Notes: generated from the letters alone by a model not told the origin. A stretch of DNA of 64,000 nucleotides from Roseiarcus sp963772555 (GCA_963772555.1 CAVYXQ010000007.1:558001-622000), one strand, 5' to 3'; shown: positions 17,259-26,734, numbered from the stretch's first letter. Made by a program: numbers and translations.

Positions 17259-18443
17259 TCAGCTCTTGCTGGCGACGGCGGCGCGGGCCTGCCGATCCGG
17301 AACCTTGGTGTCGATGGTCGGCGTGACCGACATGCCGGGACGCAGGGCGTCGGCGAGCGGACTGCCGGGGTCGAGCACGATCTTGACCGGGATGCGCTGC
17401 ACGACCTTGGTGAAATTGCCGGTCGCGTTGTCCGGAGGCAGAAGGGCGAATTCCTGGTCGCTGGCGGGCGCGATGCTGTCGACGCGTCCGCGGAACGGCT
17501 GGCCGGGGAAGGTGTCGACCTCGATCTCGACCTTCTGTCCGGGCCGGACGTCAGCGAGCTGGGTCTCTTTATAGTTGGCGATGATGTAGGCGGCCGAAAC
17601 CGGCACCACCGCCATCAGCTGCGTCCCCGACCGGACATATTGGCCGACGCGCAGCGTGCGGGCCGCGACGACACCGTCGACCGGCGAGACGATGGTCGTA
17701 TAGCCGAGGTTGAGCTCGGCCTGGCTCTGCACCGCCTCGTCGTGGGCGAGAGTCGCCTGCGCCTCGGCAAGCTCGGCCTTCATGACGCCGACCTGGCGGA
17801 TCGCCGTCTCGAGCGCCGCCTTGTCGCGGGCGACCGCGGCGTTGGCGGCGGCAAAACGCGAAGCGGCCTGCTGCGCGTTCTGCACGCTGCCGTAGCCGCT
17901 GACCGCGAGGGAGGCGTAGCGCTTGTCGTCCTGGCCGGAGAAGGTGAGGTTGGCCTCGTCGACGCCGATCGCGGCGCGGGCGCCGTCGACGACGGACCGC
18001 TGCGCCTCGAGGGAGGCCTCCTTGGTGGCGATCGCCGCATTGGCCGCGGCGACGTCCGCCTTGGCCTGGAGGAGGGCGACGCGGAAATCGCGGTCGTCGA
18101 TGCGGGCCAGGATCTGGCCCGCCTTGACCGGCTCATTGTCGCCGACCAGAACCGCCGCGACATAACCGGAGATTTTCGGCGCGATCGTCGTATTGTCCGC
18201 CTGCACATAGGCGTCGTCGGTCGACACCTCGAACTGGCCGGTTGTCCAATATCGCCAGCCGAAATGTCCCGCTCCGGCAAGAGCAAGTGCGCTGACCGCA
18301 GTCAGAAGCGCCTTCCGCATCCAGCGTCTCGCCGGGCGGGGAAGCGCCTCGGGCGGGTTTGCGAGCTGCCCGGCGACCCCGGGGGCCGCCTCCGCCGCCG
18401 GAACCTGACGCTCGATGGTGAATTCGCCCTGGTGCTGCGTCAT
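17259..18443 (-). CDS. emrA: HlyD/EmrA-family membrane fusion protein
   Basis: A 394-residue periplasmic adaptor. A short cytoplasmic tail precedes one membrane span ('ALLTAVSALALAGAGHFGW'). The biotinyl-lipoyl half 'GYVAAVLVGDNEPVKAGQIL' comes next, then an alpha-helical hairpin rich in Ala and the second lipoyl half 'IVSPVDGVVAARTLRVGQYV'. A beta-barrel segment with 'GQKVEIEVDTFPG' completes the fold. It bridges the EmrB-like permease to an outer-membrane channel. It is the first gene of the pump operon and is read divergently from the tetR gene across a 109-bp region containing an inverted repeat. Confidence 0.9.
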   Translation of the reverse strand: MTQHQGEFTIERQVPAAEAAPGVAGQLANPPEALPRPARRWMRKALLTAVSALALAGAGHFGWRYWTTGQFEVSTDDAYVQADNTTIAPKISGYVAAVLVGDNEPVKAGQILARIDDRDFRVALLQAKADVAAANAAIATKEASLEAQRSVVDGARAAIGVDEANLTFSGQDDKRYASLAVSGYGSVQNAQQAASRFAAANAAVARDKAALETAIRQVGVMKAELAEAQATLAHDEAVQSQAELNLGYTTIVSPVDGVVAARTLRVGQYVRSGTQLMAVVPVSAAYIIANYKETQLADVRPGQKVEIEVDTFPGQPFRGRVDSIAPASDQEFALLPPDNATGNFTKVVQRIPVKIVLDPGSPLADALRPGMSVTPTIDTKVPDRQARAAVASKS

Positions 18444-18483
18444 CGGACCGCTCCCTATTCCGTCTCCGGCCTTCGCCGGTTAA

Positions 18484-18507
18484 TTAGGAAACTTGATGTT
18501 TTCTAAA
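18484..18507. promoter_or_regulatory. inverted-repeat operator between emrA and tetR
   Basis: Arms TTAGGAAAC and GTTTTCTAA (8 of 9 positions complementary) flank a 5-base spacer TTGAT in the divergent promoter region. Size and position fit binding of a TetR dimer that represses both the pump and itself. Position may be off by one base. Confidence 0.6.
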
Positions 18508-18552
18508 ATAGACGCTACAAAGCGCTTGTCAAGAAGAATTTGGAAAACGATC

Positions 18553-19251
18553 ATGGGACGAAATATCGAGGCTGACGCTGTCCGGCGCTGTCGGGGTCGC
18601 CCGCAGGTTCGCTCGGACGAGGTCACCCGCCAGCTCATCATCGACGCGGCGCGCCAGGAATTCCAGGCGAACGGTTATGCCGCGACCTCGATCGCCAACG
18701 TCGCCCAGCGCGCCTCAGTGTCGACCAAGACGCTGTACCGGCTCATCCCGACCAAAGCTGAGCTCTTCCGCAGCGTTGTATCGGAGCGCATCGGGCGGTT
18801 CGTGGCGGCGCTGGAGAGGGAGCTCAACGGGCTCGATTCCCTGGATGCGGCCGAGGCTTTGGAGCGGATGCTGACCGCATTCGGCGCCCTGACACTGGAA
18901 CCGGGAACCGTCGCCATGACCCGCCTGGTCATTGGCGAAGGCGGAAACTTTCCGGAGATTGCGGCCGCTTTCTACGAAAGCGCGATCAAGCGGACCAGCG
19001 ACGTGATGGAGAGGGCGCTGAGCCGGCTTTGCCAGCGCGGCCTGATCGCCGTGGAGGATCCACGCGAGGCGATCGGCATGCTGCGCGGCATGATGATCAT
19101 GGAGCCGCAGCGCGCCGCCATGCTCGGGCAAGTCGATCCGCCGGGGCCGGGCGAGATCGCCGTCCGGGCCCGGCGCTGCGCGCGTATTTTCCTGGAGGGG
19201 TGCAGGGCTGGAGCGGCTGCGGTCGAGTTGCAAGCGGCCGGGGGACGATAG
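18553..19251 (+). CDS. TetR/AcrR-family regulator of the EmrAB-like pump
   Basis: A 232-residue regulator. The N-terminal helix-turn-helix spans 'IIDAARQEFQANGYAATSI' through 'ASVSTKTLYRLIPTKAELF'. The C-terminal part resembles the TetR_C domain of AefR-like proteins ('MTRLVIGEGGNFPEIAAAFY'). ATG at 18553 is preferred over an in-frame TTG at 18493, because the latter starts inside the operator. It is divergent from emrA-emrB and most likely represses them through the inverted repeat at 18484-18507. The inducer is unknown. Confidence 0.85.
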   Translation: MGRNIEADAVRRCRGRPQVRSDEVTRQLIIDAARQEFQANGYAATSIANVAQRASVSTKTLYRLIPTKAELFRSVVSERIGRFVAALERELNGLDSLDAAEALERMLTAFGALTLEPGTVAMTRLVIGEGGNFPEIAAAFYESAIKRTSDVMERALSRLCQRGLIAVEDPREAIGMLRGMMIMEPQRAAMLGQVDPPGPGEIAVRARRCARIFLEGCRAGAAAVELQAAGGR

Positions 19252-19276
19252 GCCATCGGGACGGAGTTCTCCCTGC

Positions 19277-19300
19277 TCCCCGTGTGACCGCACGCGGGGA
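19277..19300. terminator. hairpin between convergent tetR and ycjF-like genes
   Basis: Arms TCCCCGTGTG and CACGCGGGGA (9 of 10 paired, the tenth a possible G-U) surround a 4-base loop, 26 bp after the tetR stop and 34 bp before the end of the convergent gene. No T-run follows, so activity as a terminator is inferred from position. Confidence 0.45.
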
Positions 19301-19333
19301 AGGATTTCGGCGAGGTGCGACGTATGCGCCCGC

Positions 19334-20386
19334 TCACTCTCCCTTGCCGCCGCTGAACAGGAATGGCGCGACGTCGGAGACGCCGGGGGGTTTGATGACG
19401 GCGAACGGGGCGGGGCGGCAGACGGCGAGCGCCGACAAGCCGACGCGGGCGGTTAGCAGGCCGTTCAGCACGCCTTCGCCCATGCGCGCCGAGATGCGCG
19501 AGGCGAGCCCATGGCCGACCATCTGCTGCAGGACGCTGTCGCCGACCGCCATCCCGCCGGTGATGGCGAGATGGGCGCCGATCGACCGGGCGAGTTTGAC
19601 GAGGCCGAGAAACCCGGGGCGGCCGCCGTAGATCTCGGCGATCCGGCGCACCAGCCGGACGATCTGGGCGACGACGAAGACGACGTCGAGGATGGCGCGC
19701 GGACTGATGGCGGTGACGAGCGAGACGCGCTTGGCGGCGGCGGCGATTTCGCCTTGCGCTCTCTCGTCGAGCGGCCGGAGCAGCGCCCGCTCGGCGACGT
19801 CGATGAGATCGCGCCCGTCGATGATGGCGCGCGCCGCGTCCTCGACCTCGGCCCGCGCCCGCGCCGTCTCGGGCCGGTCGCGGTAGAGCGCGACGAGTTG
19901 GGCGACGAGGCGCCGCGCTGCGTCACGGTCGTCGTCGGCGCGCGCGGCGGCGAAGGCGACATGCATTTCGGCGATCCGCGTCTGGCGGCTGACGGCGAAG
20001 ATCTCGCGTAGCCCGAGGCCGACGAGGCCGACGAGAAAGAGGATGCCGAAGGCGAGGCCGATCAGTCCGAGCGACTCGGCCCTGGCGAACAGGCCCTCGA
20101 TCAGGCTCGTCGTCCAGAGGCCGAAGGCGAGCGACGCGAGGCCGGCGAAGCCAGACCAGAGGAGGCCGGCGAGACTGAACCGCCAGCGCGCCAGCAGGCC
20201 GGACTTCTGCGCCGCTTCGACCTGCTGCTCCGCTTCGTCGATGGCGGGAGGCGCGGTCGAGGCCGGAATGGGTTCGTTCTGCGAGCGGACGACGGCGGCG
20301 GGCGCGGGCGGAGCCGGCGCATCGTCGACGGCGATGCGGATGTCGTCCAGCCGGAAGGCGCGGGGACGGGGCGGGCGTTCCTTCAT
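19334..20386 (-). CDS. YcjF/TIGR01620-family membrane protein (DUF697)
   Basis: A 350-residue protein starting MKERPPRPRAFRLDDI. After a disordered N-terminal 85 residues come two adjacent membrane spans ('LLWSGFAGLASLAFGLW' and 'LIGLAFGILFLVGLVGLG'). A soluble helical part follows, then a DUF697-like hydrophobic C-terminal region ('ILDVVFVVAQIVRLVRRIAE'). YcjF proteins are almost always encoded with the YcjX ATPase. Their role is undefined but linked to envelope or phage-shock stress in enterobacteria. The start ATG overlaps the ycjX stop by four bases (ATGA), showing coupled translation. Confidence 0.85.
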   Translation of the reverse strand: MKERPPRPRAFRLDDIRIAVDDAPAPPAPAAVVRSQNEPIPASTAPPAIDEAEQQVEAAQKSGLLARWRFSLAGLLWSGFAGLASLAFGLWTTSLIEGLFARAESLGLIGLAFGILFLVGLVGLGLREIFAVSRQTRIAEMHVAFAAARADDDRDAARRLVAQLVALYRDRPETARARAEVEDAARAIIDGRDLIDVAERALLRPLDERAQGEIAAAAKRVSLVTAISPRAILDVVFVVAQIVRLVRRIAEIYGGRPGFLGLVKLARSIGAHLAITGGMAVGDSVLQQMVGHGLASRISARMGEGVLNGLLTARVGLSALAVCRPAPFAVIKPPGVSDVAPFLFSGGKGE

Positions 20387-21876
20387 GCGAGGCGGTCCCC
20401 GATCAGGAACTGGAGCGCACGGTCGAGGCGGATCTGCGGCGCCGGTTGGCCTTTCGGCACGAGCGGCGGGCGGAAGCGGACGAAGCGCCAGTCGTTGTCG
20501 GCCTCGGGCAGGGCGATGGCGTCGCCCTTGAAGATGGCGTTCGGGTCGGCCGGAAGTTCGCCGGGAAACACCGCGGCCTCGACATTTCCGTCGAACACCT
20601 GGTCGCCGATGCGTTCGCCGGCCTCCGGCACGCCGATGATGGCGTCGAGCGTCTCGCCGTCGTGCCGGATCTCGGCTTCGCGCGTCGCCCGGATGGCGGC
20701 GAGCGCGATGACGTCGATGCCGGCCCCGACGCCCTCTGCGCGGGCGATCGCTCTTCCGGTCAGGACGCGCAGGATCGCCTCGAGCCGGTCGTGGCTCGTG
20801 TGATGCAAATGGTCGGCCTTGGTCGCGGCGAACAGGATGCGGTCGATGCGCGGCCGGAAGATCGAGGCGAGGCGCGAGGCGCGGCCGGCGCGAAAGGCGC
20901 GCATGACGTCGGCGAGCGCGTTCTCGAGGTCCTTCAGCGCCGCCGGGCCGGAGTTCAGCGCGGTCAGCGGGTCGACGAGCACGATCTGCCGGTCGAGCCG
21001 GGCGAAATGGTCGCGAAAGAACGGCCTCACGACATGCGCCTTGTAGGCCTCGTAGCGCCGCGCCATCATCGCAGCCAGCGAGCCCGAGACGATCGCGTCG
21101 CCCTCGCCGAGCGGAATCGGCGCGAAGGTCAGCGCCGGCGAGCCCTCGAGGTCGCCCGGCATCAGAAAGCGGCCGGGCGGCAGGGTGGAGAGCGCATAGA
21201 CGTCGTCGCGCGCCCGCTTGAGATAGGCGGTGAAGCGCTCGGCGATCCGGCGCGCGGCGTCCTCGCTGGCCGCCGCACTCGGGTCCAGACCGTGGAGCGC
21301 GGCGCGCCAGTCGGCGGAAAGCGGCGCGCGGGCAGGGGTCTCGCTCGCCTTCAGCGTTTCCCGCGACCAGTCGGCGTAGGTCTTGTCGAGGAGCGGCAGA
21401 TCGAGCAGCCACTCGCCGGGATAGTCGACGAGGTCGATCGAGAGGCTCTCGCTCCTTGCGCCCCAGACGGAGGCGGTTTCGTATTCGATCGTCAGGCGCA
21501 ACTGCGAAATGCGCCGGGTCGATTGCGGCCAGCGGCGGTCGGGGCCGGCGAGGCTGGCCAGATGCTCCTCATAGGCGAAGCGCGGCACCGCGTCGTCCGG
21601 TTGCGGCTCGAGCCGCGCCCGCTTGATCCGCCCTTCAGCCGAGGCGGCGAGCACCGGCAGCCGCGCCCCGGCGATCAGGTTGTTGACCAGCGCCGTCAGG
21701 AACACCGTCTTGCCGGAGCGCGACAGGCCGGTCACGCCCAGACGGAGGCCAGTGCCGGAAAAATAGTCGCCGAGCGAGCGGGCGACGAGCCCGGCCTCGA
21801 ACACGAGATCGGAGAAGGACGGCAAGGCGGAGTCCGCATGGGGAAATCGGCGCGCCTGTCTAGCAGGCTGTTGCAC
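20383..21876 (-). CDS. YcjX-family GTPase/ATPase (DUF463)
   Basis: A 497-residue P-loop protein. Walker A is 'GVTGLSRSGKTVFLTALV', Walker B-like 'LSIDLVDYPGEWLLDLP', and a conserved 'FAATKADHLHHTSHDRLE' supplies the NKxD-like base-recognition segment. YcjX is a stress-associated nucleotide hydrolase of unknown target, paired with YcjF as here. The annotated start is a GTG at 21876, preceded by no convincing ribosome site. The conserved part begins about residue 20 ('SFSDLVFEAGL'), so the real start could be slightly downstream. Length is normal. Confidence 0.85.
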   Translation of the reverse strand: MQQPARQARRFPHADSALPSFSDLVFEAGLVARSLGDYFSGTGLRLGVTGLSRSGKTVFLTALVNNLIAGARLPVLAASAEGRIKRARLEPQPDDAVPRFAYEEHLASLAGPDRRWPQSTRRISQLRLTIEYETASVWGARSESLSIDLVDYPGEWLLDLPLLDKTYADWSRETLKASETPARAPLSADWRAALHGLDPSAAASEDAARRIAERFTAYLKRARDDVYALSTLPPGRFLMPGDLEGSPALTFAPIPLGEGDAIVSGSLAAMMARRYEAYKAHVVRPFFRDHFARLDRQIVLVDPLTALNSGPAALKDLENALADVMRAFRAGRASRLASIFRPRIDRILFAATKADHLHHTSHDRLEAILRVLTGRAIARAEGVGAGIDVIALAAIRATREAEIRHDGETLDAIIGVPEAGERIGDQVFDGNVEAAVFPGELPADPNAIFKGDAIALPEADNDWRFVRFRPPLVPKGQPAPQIRLDRALQFLIGDRLA

Positions 21877-22035
21877 AAGTGTCGCGTTTGGCCGTGAGCA
21901 CGGCTGCGACAGAGGTGGTGATTCGCGTTTTTGCCAGCAAGGCCATGCCGGTTAAGGTGGGGCAAGTCGCTTGCCATCCCGGCGAGTTGAAGCGATGCTC
22001 CCTTTTCCTCTCTCCCGTGTGGAAAATTCCGACTG

Positions 22036-25000
22036 ATGCCCACCCGACGCGCGGCGCCGTCGCTGACCCCTACGCCGAACGCCGCCAAAGCGCCGACCCG
22101 CGAGGCGCTCGCGGCGGCGCTCGCCGAGCGCGAGCGCGAACTCGCAGAGGCGCTGGAGCGGCAGAAGGCCTCGGCGGAGGTCTTGAGCGCGATCAGCAAA
22201 TCCGTCGCTGACGCGGCGCCGGTGTTCGAAACCATTCTCGACGCCTGCCAGCGGCTGTTCGGCAGCGAGGAGATCGGCGTTTACACGATCGGCGACGACG
22301 ACATGGTGCGGGTCGCGGCGTGGCGCGGCCCGAGGGCCGAGGAGGTCCGCGGCGACGTGACGCCCGTTGGCGAGAGCGTCACCGGGCGGATCATCCGCGA
22401 GCGCCGCACCCACCACATTCCGGATCTTGCGGCCGAGCCCGATCTCTCCCCGACCGTGCGCGACCGGGTCAATCGTCTCGGAGGCGCGTCGCTTCTCTAT
22501 GCGCCGATGCTGTCGGAGGACCGCGGCCTCGGCTCGATTCTGGTCGTGCGCTCGCCGCCGAAACCCTTCGCGGAGCGGGAGAAGGCGCTTCTGCAAAGCT
22601 TCGCCGACCAGGCGGCCATCGCGATCCAGAACTCGCGGCTGTTCCGGGAGACGCAGGACGCCCTCCAGCAACAAACAGCCACAGCCGATGTGCTGAAAAT
22701 CATCAGTCGGTCGGCGTTCGATCTCAATCAGGCCACGACAACGATCTTGGCGGCTGCGGCCAGGCTCTGCCGGGCGCCGCTCGCGACGCTTCACCTGCGG
22801 GACGGCGAGGTTTGCCGGCTCGTCACCCAATTCGGTCTGCCCGAGGCGTTCGAGCGCCAGGCCCGCGAGGCGCCGATCCCGGTTCGCTACCCTCTGCACT
22901 CGCGCCTGCCCGCGCGCGCGGGCGAAGTGGCGCATTTCCCGGACGCCTGGACCGATCCCGACTATCTCTACAAGGCGACAGCCAGACTGGGCGGCTATCG
23001 CGCGATCGTCGTCATCCCCATGATGCGCGAAGACGAACTGGTCGGAATTTTCAGCCTCGGGCGCCCCGAGCCCGAACCGTTCACGCCGGGCCAGATCAAG
23101 CTCGTCCAGACCTTCGCCGATCAGGCGGCGATCGCCATCGAGAATGCGCGGCTGTTCAACGAGGTCAAGTCGAGGACCGACGATCTGACCGAGGCGCTGC
23201 AGCAGCAGACCGCCACCGCCGACGTGTTGAAGGTCATCAGCCGCTCGGCGTTCGACCTGCAAACCGTATTCGACACGTTGCTGGGATCCGCCGTCGCTCT
23301 ATCCGGCGCCGACAGCGGCGTGCTGGGCGTCCGCGACGGCGACGCGTTTCGCTGCAGATCCTTCGTCAACAAATCTCCCGACCTTGTTCGCTTTCTCTCT
23401 GAAAATCCGATCGCGCCCGGCCCCGGAAGCATCATGGGCCGCGTGGCGCTGTCGGGCCGAATCGAATGGATCGAAGACACGCTTGCGGACTCTGCGTTGT
23501 CGATGCGAGTCGTAATTCGACGAACAAACGACGATCGCGCGCTCGTCGGCGTGCCGCTGCTGCGCGACGCGCGTATCGAAGGCGCCATCGTTCTGGGCCG
23601 CAGCGAGCCGGGACGCTTCAGCGCACGCTCGATCGAGCTCGTCCAGACTTTCGCAGACCAGGCGGTGATTGCGATCGAGAACGTCCGCCTGTTCGACGAG
23701 GTCCAGGCGAAGACCCGGGATCTGGAAGATGCCTTGCAGCAGCAGACTGCAACCTCCAACGTCCTTCAGGTCATCAGCCGCTCTGCCTTCGACCTGCAAG
23801 CGGTGCTGACGACCTTGGCCGAGTCGGCGCGCGACCTCTGCGGAGCGTCATTCGTAACCCTCTTCATGCGCGAGGGCGACGCCATGCGGCTCAGAGCCGA
23901 ATCGGGCTGCACGCCGGAAATCGTCAAGTTCCTCCATGAGAATCCGATCCGCGCCGGGCGTGAAACCTTCACCGGGCGCGTGATGCTGAGCGGCGAAGCC
24001 GTCCATCTGACGGACGTGCTCGGCGATCCGGACTACAACTTCGGCGAGGCGCCGCGCATCGGCAATTACCGCGCCGCCCTCGGCGTGCCCCTTTTGCGCA
24101 ATGGTCAGGTCGAGGGCGTCTTTGCTCTCGCCCGGCCCGAGCCGTCGCCGTTTTCCGAGCGCCAGATCGAGATGGTGCGCGCCTTCGCCGACCAGGCGCT
24201 CATCGCGGTCGAAAACGCTCGGCTCTTCAGCGAAGTCCAGGCGCGCACGCGCGAGCTCACCGCCTCGCTCGACGATCTGCGCAAGGCTCAGGACCGGCTG
24301 ATCCAGTCAGAAAAGCTCGCGTCCCTCGGCCAGCTCACCGCCGGCATCGCCCACGAGATCAAGAACCCACTCAATTTCATCAACAATTTTTCGGCGCTGT
24401 CGCGCGAACTCATCGCCGAATTGCGCGAGACGCTGGAAAAATCGCCCTTGGACGAGACCCATCGGGAGGAGGCCGAGGATCTGATCGGCATGGTCGCCGC
24501 CAATCTGGACAAGGTGGTCAGCCACGGCAAGCGCGCCGACTCGATCGTTAAGAACATGCTTCTGCACTCGCGCGAGGGGTCGGGGGAGCGCGCGAGCGTC
24601 AACGTCAACGCCATGGTCGAGGAGGCGCTGAACCTTGCCTATCATGGCGCGCGCGCAGAAAAGCCCGGCTTCAATGTCACGATCGGCAAATCGCTGGACG
24701 ACAAGGCGGGCGCCGCCGAACTCTATCCGCAGGAAATGACGCGCGTGCTCCTGAACTTGATTTCGAACGGATTCTACGCAACGACGAAGCGCAAGGAGGG
24801 CGAAGGGGGCGGGTCCTACGAACCGACTGTCATCGCGTCGACGCGTGATCTCGGACACAGCGTCGAGATCGCGATTCGAGATAATGGAACAGGGATTTCG
24901 GAGCAGGTGAAAGCAAAAATGTTCAATCCGTTCTTCACCACCAAGCCCGCCGGCGAAGGCACCGGGCTCGGCCTCTCGCTCAGCCACGACATCGTGGTCA

Positions 25001-25092
25001 AGCAGCATGGCGGGACGCTTGAGGTTTCGACCGAGCCCGGGTCCTACACGCAATTCACCATCGTCCTGCCGCGCGCGGGAGGTGCGGCATGA
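22036..25092 (+). CDS. four-GAF sensor histidine kinase
   Basis: A 1018-residue soluble kinase. Four GAF domains in tandem cover roughly residues 45-215, 230-380, 400-560 and 580-735. Each is followed by the same helical linker ending 'FADQAxIAIENxRLF' and, before the next GAF, 'LQQQTATADVLKxISRSAFDL'. A dimerisation helix with His773 ('GIAHEIKNPLNFINNF') precedes an ATPase domain ('LLNLISNGFYATTKRK', 'GTGLGLSLSHDIVVKQHGG'). There is no transmembrane segment, so it senses a cytosolic signal, perhaps a small ligand or redox state. It overlaps the next response regulator by four bases. Together with the receiver-cyclase it looks like one pathway. Confidence 0.9.
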   Translation: MPTRRAAPSLTPTPNAAKAPTREALAAALAERERELAEALERQKASAEVLSAISKSVADAAPVFETILDACQRLFGSEEIGVYTIGDDDMVRVAAWRGPRAEEVRGDVTPVGESVTGRIIRERRTHHIPDLAAEPDLSPTVRDRVNRLGGASLLYAPMLSEDRGLGSILVVRSPPKPFAEREKALLQSFADQAAIAIQNSRLFRETQDALQQQTATADVLKIISRSAFDLNQATTTILAAAARLCRAPLATLHLRDGEVCRLVTQFGLPEAFERQAREAPIPVRYPLHSRLPARAGEVAHFPDAWTDPDYLYKATARLGGYRAIVVIPMMREDELVGIFSLGRPEPEPFTPGQIKLVQTFADQAAIAIENARLFNEVKSRTDDLTEALQQQTATADVLKVISRSAFDLQTVFDTLLGSAVALSGADSGVLGVRDGDAFRCRSFVNKSPDLVRFLSENPIAPGPGSIMGRVALSGRIEWIEDTLADSALSMRVVIRRTNDDRALVGVPLLRDARIEGAIVLGRSEPGRFSARSIELVQTFADQAVIAIENVRLFDEVQAKTRDLEDALQQQTATSNVLQVISRSAFDLQAVLTTLAESARDLCGASFVTLFMREGDAMRLRAESGCTPEIVKFLHENPIRAGRETFTGRVMLSGEAVHLTDVLGDPDYNFGEAPRIGNYRAALGVPLLRNGQVEGVFALARPEPSPFSERQIEMVRAFADQALIAVENARLFSEVQARTRELTASLDDLRKAQDRLIQSEKLASLGQLTAGIAHEIKNPLNFINNFSALSRELIAELRETLEKSPLDETHREEAEDLIGMVAANLDKVVSHGKRADSIVKNMLLHSREGSGERASVNVNAMVEEALNLAYHGARAEKPGFNVTIGKSLDDKAGAAELYPQEMTRVLLNLISNGFYATTKRKEGEGGGSYEPTVIASTRDLGHSVEIAIRDNGTGISEQVKAKMFNPFFTTKPAGEGTGLGLSLSHDIVVKQHGGTLEVSTEPGSYTQFTIVLPRAGGAA

Positions 25093-25487
25093 ACCCGCTG
25101 ATCCTCGTCGTCGACGACGAGCCGGACGTCGCCGACCTCTTCCGCCAGCAGTTCCGCAAGGAGCTGCGCTCCTCACGCTTCGTGATGGAATTCGCCCAGT
25201 CCGCGCGCCAGGCGCTGGAGCGTGTCGGCGCGGCGGATAACCCGAGGCTCGTTATGATCCTCTCCGACATCAACATGCCGGGTATGAGCGGCCTCGATAT
25301 GCTGCCGTGGGCGCGGCAGGCCCGGCCCGACGTGCCGGTCATCATGATCACGGCCTACGGCGACGCCGAAACACGGCGGAAAGCGATCGAAGCGGGCGCG
25401 GCGGGGCTCTTCACCAAGCCGATCGACTTTCCCGAATTGCGCGGCGAGATCGGTCGCCGACTGGATGAAGCGACGGGAACTGCATGA
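25089..25487 (+). CDS. stand-alone response regulator receiver
   Basis: A 132-residue CheY-like protein with no output domain. It has the acidic pair in 'LVVDDEPDVADLF', phosphoacceptor Asp60 in 'MILSDINMPG', Thr in 'VIMITAYGD' and Lys in 'LFTKPIDFPEL'. The start ATG overlaps the kinase stop (ATGA) and its own stop overlaps the cyclase gene start, so all three are translated in a chain. It may act as a phosphate sink or a switch that competes with the receiver of the cyclase for the kinase. Confidence 0.9.
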   Translation: MNPLILVVDDEPDVADLFRQQFRKELRSSRFVMEFAQSARQALERVGAADNPRLVMILSDINMPGMSGLDMLPWARQARPDVPVIMITAYGDAETRRKAIEAGAAGLFTKPIDFPELRGEIGRRLDEATGTA

Positions 25488-26734
25488 CGGCGAAAATCCT
25501 CGTCGTCGACGACGAGCCAGATCTCGAAGACCTGGTCACGCAGAAGTTCCGCCGGCAGATCAAGGAGGGCTCGATCGCCTTCGGCTTTGCCCGCGACGGG
25601 GTGGAGGCGCTGGCCTTCCTCGCCGAGAACCCCGATTTCGACATGGTCGTGTCCGACATCAACATGCCGCGCATGGACGGGCTGACCCTTCTCGCCAAGC
25701 TCCAGAACGAGACGACCCGGTTCTCGACAGTGATTGTCTCGGCCTATGGCGATATGGTGAACATCCGCAGCGCGATGAACCGAGGCGCCTTCGATTTTCT
25801 GACGAAGCCGATCGATTTCGCCGACTTCGAGACGACGGTGCGCAAGACCGTCGCCCATGTCGCCGACCTCAAGGACGCACGCGCCCGTCAGGCGGCGGCG
25901 GAGCGGGCGCATGCGTCGCTGTCGCGCTACTTCTCTCCCAATCTCGCCCGCAGCCTCGCCGCCGACGCCAACGCGCTCGCGCCTGGGGGTGAGCGGCGAG
26001 AGATCGCCACGCTCTTCACCGACATCGCCGGATTCACGCCCTTGGTGGAATCGCTCGATCCCCGGCAGCTCGCGGATCTCCTCAGCGGCTATCTCGAAGG
26101 CATGACGGAGATCGTGTTCGCCCACGAAGGCACGGTCGCCAAGATCATCGGCGACGCGATCCATGTCCTCTTCGGTGCGCCGGCCGATCAGCCAGACGCC
26201 GCCTCGCGTGCGATCGCCTGTGCGCTCGCCCTCGACGCGCGCTCCGAGAGCTACCGTTTCGAATGGAAGGCGCGCGGCGTGGCGCTCGGCGCAACCCGCA
26301 TCGGCGTACACGCCGGGCCGGCGATCGTCGGCAATTTTGGCGGCGGGCGGCTCTTCGACTACACGGCCTACGGCGACACCATCAACGCCGCGGCCCGGCT
26401 GGAGGCGATCAACAAGCAGCTCGGCACCCGCATCTGCGTCAGCGCCGCCGCGGCGGAGCGGGCAGAAGGATTCTTCGGCCGTCCGGTCGGCGATCTCGTG
26501 CTTCGCGGGCGGAGCGAGCCGATGCGCGTGTTCGAACCGCTGACGCCCGAGGAGACCGCCAGCCCGCAGAACGCGGCCTATTGCGCCGCCTTCGCCAAGC
26601 TCGAGGCGGGTGATCCCGGCGCGCTCGCCGGTTTCGCCGCGCTGGTCGGGGAACGTGCGAGAGACGCGCTTGCGCAGTATCACTTGAAACGGCTGCTAAA
26701 CGGCGCGACGGGCGCGCGCATCGAGATGGCTTAG
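25484..26734 (+). CDS. receiver-linked class III adenylate/guanylate cyclase
   Basis: A 416-residue protein. The N-terminal receiver (Asp58 in 'VVSDINMPRMDG', 'DFLTKPIDFADFE') is joined by a helix ('ARQAAAERAHASLSRYFSPN') to a class III nucleotidyl cyclase domain. Metal-binding aspartates are in 'TLFTDIAGFTPLVESL' and 'KIIGDAIHVLFGAP'. The transition-state Asn and Arg are in 'GDTINAAARLEAI', so the active site looks complete. Phosphorylation by the upstream GAF kinase would control cyclic nucleotide output. The Lys in KIIGD favours cAMP, but I am not certain. The start overlaps the previous gene by four bases. Confidence 0.9.
   Translation: MTAKILVVDDEPDLEDLVTQKFRRQIKEGSIAFGFARDGVEALAFLAENPDFDMVVSDINMPRMDGLTLLAKLQNETTRFSTVIVSAYGDMVNIRSAMNRGAFDFLTKPIDFADFETTVRKTVAHVADLKDARARQAAAERAHASLSRYFSPNLARSLAADANALAPGGERREIATLFTDIAGFTPLVESLDPRQLADLLSGYLEGMTEIVFAHEGTVAKIIGDAIHVLFGAPADQPDAASRAIACALALDARSESYRFEWKARGVALGATRIGVHAGPAIVGNFGGGRLFDYTAYGDTINAAARLEAINKQLGTRICVSAAAAERAEGFFGRPVGDLVLRGRSEPMRVFEPLTPEETASPQNAAYCAAFAKLEAGDPGALAGFAALVGERARDALAQYHLKRLLNGATGARIEMA

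Noticed and set aside
15568..17574. 668-codon plus-strand ORF, rich in Asp/Arg/Glu
   Set aside because: It lies opposite the conserved EmrB gene and results from high GC codon bias.
20446..21897. 483-codon plus-strand ORF
   Set aside because: Opposite to the well-supported ycjX gene and without recognisable domains.
21850..21900. Sequence 'agcaggctgttgcacaa' near the ycjX start, reminiscent of IS ends
   Set aside because: No matching inverted end or transposase nearby.
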